In this document: piece after piece, positions 15,403-24,423 of the stretch
Position numbering within the stretch: the stretch's first letter is position 1
How the letters are laid out: each line of letters begins with the position of its first letter
Source of the DNA: JAUVKA01 sp964465145
GTDB taxonomy: Bacteria > Bacteroidota > Bacteroidia > Bacteroidales > UBA12481
NCBI GenBank assembly: GCA_964465145.1
Contig: CAYXJR010000058.1
Span: forward strand, 1 to 29,543
Direction: 5' to 3'
DNA: 29,543 nt
Notes under the pieces: model-generated
What the model was told of the DNA's origin: nothing
Seen by the model: the letters and a program-made list of their open reading frames with translations, nothing else
The model's database searches: none
Made by a program: the position numbers and the translations under genes

Positions 15403-16155
15403 CTAATCGTAGAAAAGTTTCCCCTGATCGAAATTAACGAGTATATCAGCAATATGCAGACACCTGATTGGTAAGTTTTGCTTCCTAAAATATGAATCCA
15501 TGTGCATAATGCAGGAAGCCTCAGTAGTTACCATATAATCTGCTCCGGTGTCCGAAGCATTCCTGGCTTTTTGATCGGCCATGGCAGTGGAAATCGCCTC
15601 ATGTTTCACGGAGAATGTTCCACCAAAACCACAACAAGTATCACATTCTTCCATCTCAATGATTTCCAATCCTTTAACATTTTGCAATAGGATTCGAGGT
15701 TCATTTTTCAGACCATATTCCCGAAGGGCTGAGCAGGCATCATGAATAGTTATTTTGGCATCAAATTTTGCTCCAAGATCGGTTATCCCAATCTTATTAA
15801 CCAGGAAATCTGAAAGCTCAAACAGACTTGACTTAAGTTTCTTATAATTATTCATATAGATGGTATTTTCCAATAGATCGGGAAAATAATTCATCACATA
15901 AGCGGTACATGAGGCTGAAGGGCTAACGATTGGCCTCGATCCTGGAAAATCTTTAAGGAATTTGACAGCCAATTCCCTGGCAATATCCCAGTGTCCGCCG
16001 TTGAAAGCAGCCTGCCCGCAACAGGTCTGAGATGTATTATAGAATACTTTAATCCCCAGGTTTTCCAATATTTTGACCATATTCTCAGCCGTATCAGGAT
16101 ATAGCTGGTCGACAAAACAGGGGATAAAAAGATCAACTTCCGTTACCTTATTCAT
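15403..16155 (-). CDS. LutA/YkgE-type CCG-domain (Fe-S) oxidoreductase subunit
   Basis: A 250-residue protein with two CCG (cysteine-rich) domains, as in LutA, a subunit of the LutABC L-lactate oxidation complex, and YkgE. Cysteine pattern: Cys13 (LFIPCFVDQLYPDTAENM, the LutA-type N-terminus), Cys45-Cys46 (TCCGQAAFNGG), Cys83, then Cys141 (IHDACSALREYG), Cys174-Cys175 (CDTCCGFGGTFS) and Cys215. These ligate iron-sulfur clusters in related proteins. No LutB or LutC gene is next to it, so it may pair with proteins encoded elsewhere. It follows metF by 63 bases on the minus strand. A weak -7-like TACCTTTA ends four bases before its ATG, so it may have its own promoter. Confidence 0.88.
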   Translation of the reverse strand: MNKVTEVDLFIPCFVDQLYPDTAENMVKILENLGIKVFYNTSQTCCGQAAFNGGHWDIARELAVKFLKDFPGSRPIVSPSASCTAYVMNYFPDLLENTIYMNNYKKLKSSLFELSDFLVNKIGITDLGAKFDAKITIHDACSALREYGLKNEPRILLQNVKGLEIIEMEECDTCCGFGGTFSVKHEAISTAMADQKARNASDTGADYMVTTEASCIMHMDSYFRKQNLPIRCLHIADILVNFDQGKLFYD

Positions 16156-16218
16156 GGCATAAAGGTAATTTTTTCATCGTGTCAATCATTGAAGAAAAAT
16201 GGAAAAAACGAAAAAGAA

Positions 16219-17172
16219 TCAGAATAAATTCTCTGCAATTCTTCGGATGTTATCCGCTCGCCCCATTGTAAAAAAATGGATTATTGGCACTCCGGCGGCC
16301 AGCAGCTCACGTGATTGATGGATGGCCCATTCAATCCCAAGTTCACGTACCGATTTGTTATCGTTGCACCTTTCCATTTCAGATGCGAGCTCGTTGGGCA
16401 GATCCACCTTGAAAGTCTGAGGAAGCAGATTAAGGTGTTTTTTTATGGATACCGGCTTCAATCCGGGGATAATGGGCACTGTTATTCCCAGATCCCTGCA
16501 TTTCTGAACAAACTCGAAGTACTTCCGGTTATCGAAAAACATCTGGGTGACAACATATTCAGCACCTGCATCAACCTTTGCCTTGAGATGCCGGAGATCA
16601 GTATCCAGATTTGGGGCTTCAGAGTGTTTTTCAGGATATCCGGCTACTCCAACAGAAAAAGTTGTCGGGGTGGGGTTTTCAAGTTCATCATCAAGATATC
16701 TGCCATCGTTCATGTCAATCACCTGCCTGAGCAGGTCGATGGCATGCTCATTGCCCTCTGGGACAGGAGCGAATTTGCCGGTAAAAGGATCAGCATCCCC
16801 TCTTACTATCAATATATTATGAATACCAAGATAATGAAGATCAATGAGGGCATCTTCGGTGTCTTCCCTGGTAAAACCTCCACAAATCAGATGGGGAACC
16901 ACATCAACCATATATTTGTTTTTTATTGCAGATGATATGGCAACGGTGCCCGGCCTTTTACGGACCACCTTTTGTTCCAGCAGGCCATTTTCCCTTTTTT
17001 TGAGAACCAGTTCGGGCTGATGATAGGTAATATTAATGTATGGGGGGTTGAATTCCATCAGGGGGTCCAGGGTATCGAATATTTCACGAATACTGGAACC
17101 CTTGGTCGGAGGGAGGATTTCAAAAGAAACCTTGGGATTGCCTGAGGACAGCAAATGATCTGGAATTTTCAT
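16219..17172 (-). CDS. metF: 5,10-methylenetetrahydrofolate reductase
   Basis: FAD-dependent reduction of 5,10-methylene-THF to 5-methyl-THF, the methyl donor for MetH. The 317-residue TIM-barrel protein begins with the family signature VSFEILPPTKG (Glu18 is the expected catalytic acid). It carries IRGDADPF, the SVGVAGYPEKH segment and YVVTQMFFDNRKYFEF, all typical of MetF. Its ATG is separated from the metH stop by one base, so the two are translationally linked and make consecutive enzymes of one pathway. It is the last gene of the methionine operon. No hairpin terminator is visible in the 63 bases after it, only T-rich sequence. Confidence 0.96.
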   Translation of the reverse strand: MKIPDHLLSSGNPKVSFEILPPTKGSSIREIFDTLDPLMEFNPPYINITYHQPELVLKKRENGLLEQKVVRKRPGTVAISSAIKNKYMVDVVPHLICGGFTREDTEDALIDLHYLGIHNILIVRGDADPFTGKFAPVPEGNEHAIDLLRQVIDMNDGRYLDDELENPTPTTFSVGVAGYPEKHSEAPNLDTDLRHLKAKVDAGAEYVVTQMFFDNRKYFEFVQKCRDLGITVPIIPGLKPVSIKKHLNLLPQTFKVDLPNELASEMERCNDNKSVRELGIEWAIHQSRELLAAGVPIIHFFTMGRADNIRRIAENLF

Positions 17173-17173
17173 A

Positions 17174-20100
17174 TTACTTGTAATTCAGATTATTTATCAG
17201 GTGCCTTTCAATCTCTTCGATAGTCAGGCCTCTGCGCCGGGCATAATCCATTGCCTGGTCGGCTGATATTCTACCTACATTAAAATATTTTGAATCAGGA
17301 TGGGAAAAGTAAAGCCCTGCCACAGATGCTCCCGGAGTCATAGCCAGGGTCTCGGTTAAACTTATGCCTGTTCTCTTTCCCACTTCCAGCAATTTAAAAA
17401 TTGTCAATTTTTCAAGATGGTCAGGACATGCAGGGTAACCCGTTGCGGGCCGTGTTCCCTGGTATTCTTCCCTTAGGATTTCACTCATTGGGAGATTTTC
17501 GTCCGGTGCATATCCCCAATACTCTTTTCTAACATGGTAATGAAGATACTCGGCAAAAGCTTCAGCCAGCCTGTCGGCCAGTATCTTAACCATTATCGCA
17601 CTGTAATCGTCGTTCGATGCTTCAAATTCCTTGACTATCGGCTCGAGGCCCAGTCCTGCTGTCACAGCAAACATCCCAATGTAATCCTTCAGCCCTGATC
17701 CTGCAGGGGCTATAAAATCCGAAAGGCAGAAATTGGGGCCCTCGTTTTTCAGTTCCTGATTTCTCAGGTGCAGCAGACGCGACTTGATTTTATCCTCTTC
17801 ATGAATATCATAAACCAGAATGTCCTCATTCTGTGAAGCAGCTGGGAATAAGCCAAAAACGCCTTCCGTCTTAAGCCGGCCGTCGGTTTTCAGCCATTCA
17901 AGCATTTCATTTGCATCATGGATAAGCTTTCCGGCTTCTTCGCCGCTTACCGGATCCTCCAGTACCTGAGGATATTTACCGCGAATATCCCACGCAAAAA
18001 GGAAAAAAGTCCAGTCGATGAAAGGTATTAATTCTTCAATAGAAGCCCTTACCTCCCTGATGCCCTCAACATCAGGCTTATAGGGAACAAAATTATCCCA
18101 GTCGGGCTTCATCCTGTTCCTCCTGGCTTCATCAAGCGAAAGGTAGGAAGTTTTGTTATCACGCTTCCCATATTTTATTCTCAGGTCCTGGTACTCCAGG
18201 TCCAGGTTTTTCAGGAATTCGTCTTTTGTGTCCGGCGACATAAGGGCCCTCACTACTCCAGTTGTTCGTGAGGCGTCCTTAATATGCACCACGGCCCCGG
18301 AATATTCAGGATCAATCCTTAGGGCAGTATGGGGCTTAGAGGTAGTTGCGCCGCCTATCAGTAAAGGAAGTTTCATACCTGCCTGCTCCATTTCCCTGGC
18401 AACATTCGCCATTTCTTCCAGCGAGGGTGTAATCAGGCCGCTGAGTCCTATGAAATCGGCATCCGCCTCCCTGGCTGCTTCAAGGATATTATTGGCCTGT
18501 ACCATCACGCCGAGATCAATCACTTCATAATTGTTGCAGCTCAGTATCACCCCCACAATATTTTTACCTATATCGTGAACATCTCCCTTAACAGTAGCTA
18601 GTACTACCTTTCCTGCCGTATGGGCCGAGTCCCCGGCTTTCCTCTCGGCTTCAATAAATGGTTCCAGCAGAGCAACAGACTTTTTCATCACCCGTGCGCT
18701 CTTAACGACCTGCGGAAGGAACATTTTTCCCACAGAAAAAAGTTCACCTACCTCATTCATACCATCCATCAACGGACCCTCAATAACATCCAAAGCAAAA
18801 GGCAGTTTTAAACGGGCTTCTTCGGTGTCTTCATCAATAAAATCAGTTATTCCATTTACCAGGGAATGAGCCAGTCGCTTTTCCACTTCCCATGTCCTCC
18901 ATACGGCTTCCTGCACCTTGACTTTTCCACGGTTTCTAACTTTATCAGCATATACCAGCAGGCGCTCAGTTGCATCTTTTCTTTTATTAAGCACAACATC
19001 CTGAGCCAGTTTCAGTAAATCTGGCTCAATCTCATCATACACCTCCAGCAGGGTGGGATTCACGATACCCATATCCAGGCCGGCTTTGATCGCATGGAAA
19101 AGGAAAACGGCATGCATAGCCTCACGCACAGCGGAGTTGCCACGGAAAGAAAAGGACAGGTTGGAGATCCCTCCGGAAATTTTAACTCCCGGCAAATTTT
19201 CCTTAATCCAACCGATTGCCCGGATATATTCTACCGCATAATTATTGTGCTCTTCAATCCCGGTTCCAATGGCTAAAACATTGGGATCAATAATTATGTC
19301 TTCAGCCGGGAACCCCAGTTGGCCATTCAATAAATCATAAACCCTGGTTGCAATTTGGGTTTTACGTTCAAATGTATCGGCCTGGCCTTTTTCATCAAAG
19401 AGCATCACAACCACAGCAGCACCATATTTTTGTATCTTTTTGGCTTGCTCAAGGAAAACCTGCTCTCCTTCCTTAAGACTGATAGAATTAACTACCGACT
19501 TACCTTGCAAGCACTTAAGTCCGGCTTCAATTACGTCCCAAACAGAACTATCCAACACTACCGGAACTCTTGATATATCTGGTTCTGATGCCAGCCTGTT
19601 CAAAAATTCCACCATCGCTTCTTTTCCGTCAAGAAGGGCATCATCCATGCATACATCAATCATTTGTGCACCACCTTCCACCTGGTCACGAGCCACAGAT
19701 AATGCTTCCTCGTATAATCCCTCCCTGATCAAGCGGGCAAATTTGAGGGATCCTGCCACATTTGTACGTTCCCCAATATTCACAAAATTGCTGTCCGACC
19801 GCAGTACCAGAGGCTCCAACCCGCAAAAAACAGTCATATTAGGCTTCTGGACTATTTTTCTAGCTGGATAGCTGCGAACTAATTCCGCTATTTTCCTTAT
19901 GTGCAAAGGTGTTGTCCCACAACAACCCCCAACCAGGTTAAGCCATCCTTTCTCCAGCATCGGACGGATAAGCATTGACATCTCCTCGGCTGATTGATCG
20001 TAATCACCAAACTGGTTAGGCATTCCTGCATTAGGATGTACACCGACGTAAGTATTGGACAGACGGTTTAGTTCGTTCACATAAGGAGCGAGCTGTTCAG

Positions 20101-20833
20101 CACCCATAGAGCAATTTAAACCGATAATTAGTGGGTTGGCATGACGAATTGAATAATAAAATGCCTCCAGGATCTGACCTGACAGGGTTCGTCCGCTGGC
20201 ATCGGTGATGGTGCCTGATATGATAATGGGCCAGAACGCACCATGCTCTTCAAATAATTCAAGAAGAGCATAAATAGCAGCCTTGGCGTTTAGTGTATCG
20301 AAAATAGTTTCCAGGAGGAAGGCATCAACACCCCCATCCAGCAATCCCTCGGCCTGCGACTTGTATGCTCTGGCCAGCTGGTCGAAATTAACATTACGAA
20401 AACCAGGATTCTCAACATCTGGAGACATTGAGGCTGTTCTATTTGTCGGACCCATGGATCCGGCTACAAATGCCCTGTTCCCAGCAATGGATTTGGCCAG
20501 GCGGGCTGCATTAAGGTTGATATCATATACCAGATGGCCGGTTCCATAATCTAACTGGGAAATAGAATTGGCATTAAAGGTATTGGTTTCAAGGATATCA
20601 GCTCCAGCTTCAAGGTAAGCCTTGTGAATGGCTGAGATAAGATCAGGACGGGTTAGATTCAACAGATCATGATTTCCCTGTAGAGGAGAGGGATGGTCTT
20701 TTAATAATTTCCCTCTATAGTCCTCTTCTTTCAGGCCAGCCTGTTGAATTTGGGTGCCCATGGCTCCATCTAAAACTAGAACCCTCTGATCCAATGCCTC
20801 TTTTAAAGCTATGTACGATTCACTATAATTCAT
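17174..20833 (-). CDS. metH: Cobalamin-dependent methionine synthase, full length
   Basis: Transfers the methyl group of 5-methyl-THF to homocysteine through cobalamin. The 1219 residues (E. coli MetH 1227) contain all four modules. The homocysteine domain begins LDGAMGTQIQ and has zinc ligands Cys241 and Cys304-Cys305 (GGCCGTTP). The pterin domain has FVNIGERTNVAGS. The cap and cobalamin domains include the B12 loop DVHDIGKNIV with His753. The AdoMet reactivation domain includes the SAM-binding RPATGYPACPDH near the C-terminus, followed by MTPGASVAGLYF. The complete reactivation module means no separate activator is needed. The gap to hom is 1 base. Product formation requires B12, so the organism must import or make it. 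Confidence 0.98.
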   Translation of the reverse strand: MNYSESYIALKEALDQRVLVLDGAMGTQIQQAGLKEEDYRGKLLKDHPSPLQGNHDLLNLTRPDLISAIHKAYLEAGADILETNTFNANSISQLDYGTGHLVYDINLNAARLAKSIAGNRAFVAGSMGPTNRTASMSPDVENPGFRNVNFDQLARAYKSQAEGLLDGGVDAFLLETIFDTLNAKAAIYALLELFEEHGAFWPIIISGTITDASGRTLSGQILEAFYYSIRHANPLIIGLNCSMGAEQLAPYVNELNRLSNTYVGVHPNAGMPNQFGDYDQSAEEMSMLIRPMLEKGWLNLVGGCCGTTPLHIRKIAELVRSYPARKIVQKPNMTVFCGLEPLVLRSDSNFVNIGERTNVAGSLKFARLIREGLYEEALSVARDQVEGGAQMIDVCMDDALLDGKEAMVEFLNRLASEPDISRVPVVLDSSVWDVIEAGLKCLQGKSVVNSISLKEGEQVFLEQAKKIQKYGAAVVVMLFDEKGQADTFERKTQIATRVYDLLNGQLGFPAEDIIIDPNVLAIGTGIEEHNNYAVEYIRAIGWIKENLPGVKISGGISNLSFSFRGNSAVREAMHAVFLFHAIKAGLDMGIVNPTLLEVYDEIEPDLLKLAQDVVLNKRKDATERLLVYADKVRNRGKVKVQEAVWRTWEVEKRLAHSLVNGITDFIDEDTEEARLKLPFALDVIEGPLMDGMNEVGELFSVGKMFLPQVVKSARVMKKSVALLEPFIEAERKAGDSAHTAGKVVLATVKGDVHDIGKNIVGVILSCNNYEVIDLGVMVQANNILEAAREADADFIGLSGLITPSLEEMANVAREMEQAGMKLPLLIGGATTSKPHTALRIDPEYSGAVVHIKDASRTTGVVRALMSPDTKDEFLKNLDLEYQDLRIKYGKRDNKTSYLSLDEARRNRMKPDWDNFVPYKPDVEGIREVRASIEELIPFIDWTFFLFAWDIRGKYPQVLEDPVSGEEAGKLIHDANEMLEWLKTDGRLKTEGVFGLFPAASQNEDILVYDIHEEDKIKSRLLHLRNQELKNEGPNFCLSDFIAPAGSGLKDYIGMFAVTAGLGLEPIVKEFEASNDDYSAIMVKILADRLAEAFAEYLHYHVRKEYWGYAPDENLPMSEILREEYQGTRPATGYPACPDHLEKLTIFKLLEVGKRTGISLTETLAMTPGASVAGLYFSHPDSKYFNVGRISADQAMDYARRRGLTIEEIERHLINNLNYK

Positions 20834-20834
20834 A

Positions 20835-22040
20835 TTACTCCCCTAATGCAGAACATGCAATAAATACGTTAAGCTTTGGTAAAAGGTTTTTCAGCCGATA
20901 TAAGTTGTCCAGCTTGATCTTACCAATCACATAGTTAGCCTTAGGACCAGTATACTTTTCCGAAATGGATTCAAAATCAAAATGACCAAGGTCAACCACA
21001 TCAATATATCTTAAATAAATCTCCAGAATACGGTCCCTGGTGTAGGCAGGTATACTAAAGAAATTCCTCTTTTTATATTCATACTTGTAATTATGCTTGC
21101 GGGCAGTAATATCTGAAAGAACTGCCGATCCTGTGGGAAGAGCACCTGCTCCTTTGCCGAACATGAATTGCTTGTCATAAAACTGCCCCTTGATCACCAC
21201 TCCATTATACTCATCTTCAACATTATATATATAATCATCAGGAATAACCAATTTGGGCATGACGAATAGGGTAAACTTATTTCCCTTCAGTTTCTCAACC
21301 TGGGCTACGAGTTTTATTTTGCATCCCTTTTCTTTGGCAAATCCCACATCCCAGGGGCTTAGATTGCTAATACCAAAATTAAAAACTTCCTCTGGATTGA
21401 CCCATGCTCCCAAACTGTGAAGTGAGAGAATGATAAGTTTGTAGAGGGAATCAAATCCTTCCACGTCAATTTTCGGATCGCTTTCGGCAAATCCCAACTC
21501 CTGAGCTTGTTTCAATGCCTCCTCATAAGATTGGTTTTCCATGAATATCTTTGAGAGGATATAATTGGATGAACCGTTAAGGATCCCGGTAAGCGACTGG
21601 AGTAAATCATTATCGTAATACTCTTCAAGATTTCGTATTACAGGGATACTTCCACAGGCTGATGCATCATAGAGCAGTGCAACCTCCTTGTCCTCCTGAA
21701 TAGATATGAGTTCTTCCAGGTGATACGCCAGCATTTTCTTGTTACCTGACACCACACTCTTCCCACTGTTAAGAGACTGTTTTACTATATTATAAGCAGC
21801 ATCTGCATCATCAATTAATTCAACCACCAGGTTGATATCGGGATCATTTATCACTTTTCCCATATCTGTAGTGAACATGGAACTATCAATAGACCGCTTT
21901 TTAGAAGGGTCTTTGATAACAATCGTTTTGATCTCAGCATCAACGGTCTGGATATCCTGCAGGACCTTGTATAGTCCCTGCCCGACAACTCCGAAGCCAA
22001 AAAGGCCTATAGTGAGTTTCCCGTTTGTTTTGGATTTCAT
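20835..22040 (-). CDS. hom: Homoserine dehydrogenase (monofunctional, no ACT domain)
   Basis: NAD(P)H-dependent reduction of aspartate semialdehyde to homoserine. The 401-residue protein has an N-terminal Rossmann loop (GFGVVGQG, residues 15-22), VVSGNKKMLA, and the homoserine DH core with LLYDASACGSIPVI, LTGILNGSSNYILSKI and FAESDPKIDVEGFDSLYKLIIL. The C-terminus has no recognisable ACT domain, so allosteric feedback by threonine seems unlikely here. It sits between metX (7-base gap) and metH (1-base gap), so its homoserine is probably directed to methionine. It is separate from aspartokinase, unlike the ThrA/MetL fusions of enterics. Confidence 0.95.
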   Translation of the reverse strand: MKSKTNGKLTIGLFGFGVVGQGLYKVLQDIQTVDAEIKTIVIKDPSKKRSIDSSMFTTDMGKVINDPDINLVVELIDDADAAYNIVKQSLNSGKSVVSGNKKMLAYHLEELISIQEDKEVALLYDASACGSIPVIRNLEEYYDNDLLQSLTGILNGSSNYILSKIFMENQSYEEALKQAQELGFAESDPKIDVEGFDSLYKLIILSLHSLGAWVNPEEVFNFGISNLSPWDVGFAKEKGCKIKLVAQVEKLKGNKFTLFVMPKLVIPDDYIYNVEDEYNGVVIKGQFYDKQFMFGKGAGALPTGSAVLSDITARKHNYKYEYKKRNFFSIPAYTRDRILEIYLRYIDVVDLGHFDFESISEKYTGPKANYVIGKIKLDNLYRLKNLLPKLNVFIACSALGE

Positions 22041-22047
22041 CTATCAA

Positions 22048-23061
22048 TTATATTAAAAATGAGTGAACCACATCTGTAATCTTTCCCACCTCCAGCAAAA
22101 ACCCGTCGTGGCCGTAAAATGAATCAATTTCAACAAATTTTCCCCCGGGAACCCCATTAGCAATCCTTTCCTGCTCAGATGGAGGAAAGAGCAAATCGGA
22201 TTTAATACCAATAGCAAGAGTTTTGGCAGTTATTTGGCCTAAAGCCACTTCCACCCCGCCCCGCTGTCGGCCCAGATTTTGCGAATCAAGGGTTTTTGAA
22301 AGAGAGAAATACGAATTAGGGTTGAACCTGATCGCCAGTTTATCCCCTTGGTAGCGTTGATATGAGCATGCCCTGAATCCCTCCAGGAGATTTTCATCTT
22401 CATCCTTCTGTGTTTTATTATATGTTTGTCCGTTCCTGTAGCTAAGCAGGGCAATGCTACGGGCAGCCCTCATACCTGCCACTCCGGCACCATCTTCAGG
22501 TTTCCCAAAACTAGGGTCTGCCTCTAAGGCCATCCGCTGTGATTCGTTGAAGGCAATGCCCCATGGAGATGCTATTGCGTTAGTTGCCACGGGAATCAGG
22601 TGAAGAAAAAGGCCGGGCTCCATAACTGCCCATTCCAATGCTTGTTGACCACCCAGGGAACCACCGGTAATCATATAGATCTCATTGATGCCCAAATGAT
22701 TTTTCAACAATTGATGGGCCTTCACCATATCCCTGACACTTATCAGAGGGAAAGCGTGATAATAAGGCTCCAGTTTATCAGGATCGATTGACTCAGGACC
22801 GGTTGTTCCATAGCATGATCCCAGGGTATTTGCACAAATCACAAAAAACCTGTCGGTATCAAAAAGTGCTCCCGGCCCAACCATACCTGGCCACCAGGCT
22901 TCAACATCCGAATTGGCCGTCAGCGCATGGCAAACCCAGACGACGTTTGTTTTATCCCCGTTCAAACTGCCATAACTGTGATAAGAAATATCTACACCAT
23001 TTAACCTTCCACCGCCATCAAGCTCAATAGTCTGATCAAAATGTACTGTATTCATGCGCAA
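22048..23061 (-). CDS. metX: Homoserine O-acetyltransferase
   Basis: Acetylates homoserine with acetyl-CoA to give O-acetylhomoserine, the MetY substrate. The 337-residue alpha/beta hydrolase-fold protein shows VWVCHALTANSDVEAWWPG, the strongly conserved FFVICANTLGSCYGTTGP, the nucleophile elbow GGSLGGQQALEW (Ser135) and the C-terminal catalytic histidine in FYGHDGFLLE. The MetX family includes a few succinyltransferases, but the adjacent acetylhomoserine sulfhydrylase gene supports acetyl transfer. The start MRMNTVHFDQ is the outer of two close ATGs (the second is residue 3). The gap to metY is one base. Confidence 0.95.
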   Translation of the reverse strand: MRMNTVHFDQTIELDGGGRLNGVDISYHSYGSLNGDKTNVVWVCHALTANSDVEAWWPGMVGPGALFDTDRFFVICANTLGSCYGTTGPESIDPDKLEPYYHAFPLISVRDMVKAHQLLKNHLGINEIYMITGGSLGGQQALEWAVMEPGLFLHLIPVATNAIASPWGIAFNESQRMALEADPSFGKPEDGAGVAGMRAARSIALLSYRNGQTYNKTQKDEDENLLEGFRACSYQRYQGDKLAIRFNPNSYFSLSKTLDSQNLGRQRGGVEVALGQITAKTLAIGIKSDLLFPPSEQERIANGVPGGKFVEIDSFYGHDGFLLEVGKITDVVHSFLI

Positions 23062-23062
23062 T

Positions 23063-24334
23063 CTATTTGTCTAAAGCTTGCTGAAAATCAGCAATAATAT
23101 CATCAATATGTTCCAGGCCTGTAGAAACCCTGATCAGCCCGGGAAAGACTCCGGCTGCCACTTGCTCCTCAGCTGTAAGCTGCTGATGAGTTGAGGCAGC
23201 TGGCTGAATAACCAGTGTTCGCACGTCACCCACATTGGCAGAATGCTGCACCATTTTAAGAGAATCCACCAGTTGCATACCTGCCTCTTTCCCTCCATTC
23301 AATTCAAAACTCAAAACCGGGCCAAACCCATGCTGCAGGTACTTTTTCGCATTCTCATGGTTAGGATCATCAGCCAGCCCAGGATAAACTACACTTTGAA
23401 CAGCAGGATGTTTAACTAACCAATTGGCAAGTTTGAGGGCATTTTCACAATGTCGATCCATTCTTAGAGAGAGAGTTTCCAGGCCCTGCAGCAACAAGTA
23501 GGCATTGAACGGGCTTAGAGAAGGACCGAAATCACGAAGGCCAACACCGCGAGCACGTACAAGAAAAGCCAAATCGCCGAATGATTCATGAAAATTAACC
23601 CCGTGATACTCCGGAGCAGGATCAACAAATTGAGGAAACTGTCCATTGCCCCAGTTGTAATTTCCCCCGTCAACAATAAGTCCTGCGATTGAGGTTCCAT
23701 GTCCTCCAATCCATTTGGTTCCAGATTCTACAACGATGCTTGCCCCAAGGTCAAGCGGCCTGCACAGGTAACCTCCACCCGCAAAAGTATTATCTACTAT
23801 AAGTGGAATATTATATTTCTGAGCCAGTTGGGCAAATGATTCGAAATCCGGGATGGAAAAACCTGGATTGCTGATTGTTTCCATATAAAGGGCACGTGTA
23901 TTTTCATCGATTAAAGGCTCAAAATCAGATACTTTGTCGCTAGCAGCAAGCCTGGATTCTACTCCAAAGCTTCTGAAGCTATGTTTGAATTGGGATACTG
24001 TCCCACCGTAGAGGAAGGGTGATGAAACAAGGTTCTGACCTGGGTTAAGCAAATTAAGTATTGTAAGGAATTGTGCAGCATGGCCGGAGGACACTGCCAA
24101 TGCCCCGATACCATTCTCCAGGGCAGCTACACGGGCTTCCAACAGGGCTACAGTAGGATTGGAAATTCTTGAATATATATGCCCTTCCACTTTTAACTCA
24201 AAAAGATCGGCGGCATGCTGGGAATCTTTAAAAACGTAGGAAGCTGTCTGGTACAAAGGAGAAGCACAACTTCTGGTGTCCTGGTCAACTTGCTGACCGG
24301 CATGTATTTGTAATGTATCGAATTTATAAGACAT
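23063..24334 (-). CDS. metY: O-acetylhomoserine sulfhydrylase
   Basis: PLP enzyme that makes homocysteine directly from O-acetylhomoserine and sulfide, bypassing cystathionine. The 423-residue protein is of the long MetY type. It starts with FDTLQIHAGQQVDQDTRSCA, has YSRISNPTVALLEARVAALE, and the PLP lysine Lys207 in ESGTKWIGGHGTSIAG. The 420-430-residue length, the insertion after the lysine region and the neighbouring metX favour MetY over cystathionine gamma-synthase or MetZ. It is 89 bases downstream of lysC, the only large gap in the operon, and that gap carries a short tandem repeat. Confidence 0.94.
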   Translation of the reverse strand: MSYKFDTLQIHAGQQVDQDTRSCASPLYQTASYVFKDSQHAADLFELKVEGHIYSRISNPTVALLEARVAALENGIGALAVSSGHAAQFLTILNLLNPGQNLVSSPFLYGGTVSQFKHSFRSFGVESRLAASDKVSDFEPLIDENTRALYMETISNPGFSIPDFESFAQLAQKYNIPLIVDNTFAGGGYLCRPLDLGASIVVESGTKWIGGHGTSIAGLIVDGGNYNWGNGQFPQFVDPAPEYHGVNFHESFGDLAFLVRARGVGLRDFGPSLSPFNAYLLLQGLETLSLRMDRHCENALKLANWLVKHPAVQSVVYPGLADDPNHENAKKYLQHGFGPVLSFELNGGKEAGMQLVDSLKMVQHSANVGDVRTLVIQPAASTHQQLTAEEQVAAGVFPGLIRVSTGLEHIDDIIADFQQALDK

Positions 24335-24360
24335 GGCGTTTGATTTAATATTTTTTGTCA

Positions 24361-24409
24361 GATGTTGGATGTTAGATATTAGATATTAGATGTCGGATGT
24401 CGGATGTCA
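24361..24409 (+). repeat. Imperfect 7-bp tandem repeat in the lysC-metY gap
   Basis: Seven consecutive heptamers follow the pattern GAT(G/A)T(T/C)(G/A): GATGTTG, GATGTTA, GATATTA twice, GATGTCG twice and GATGTCA. The repeat ends 14 bases from the lysC stop and fills more than half of the gap. It has no reading frame of interest and forms no obvious hairpin. It may vary in copy number through replication slippage. Confidence 0.8.
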
Positions 24410-24423
24410 TGTTAAGATACAGA

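Noticed and set aside
16315..16935. Long plus-strand frame (206 codons) opposite metF
   Set aside because: It is the antisense of a clearly functional, well-conserved metF gene and shows no protein family features.
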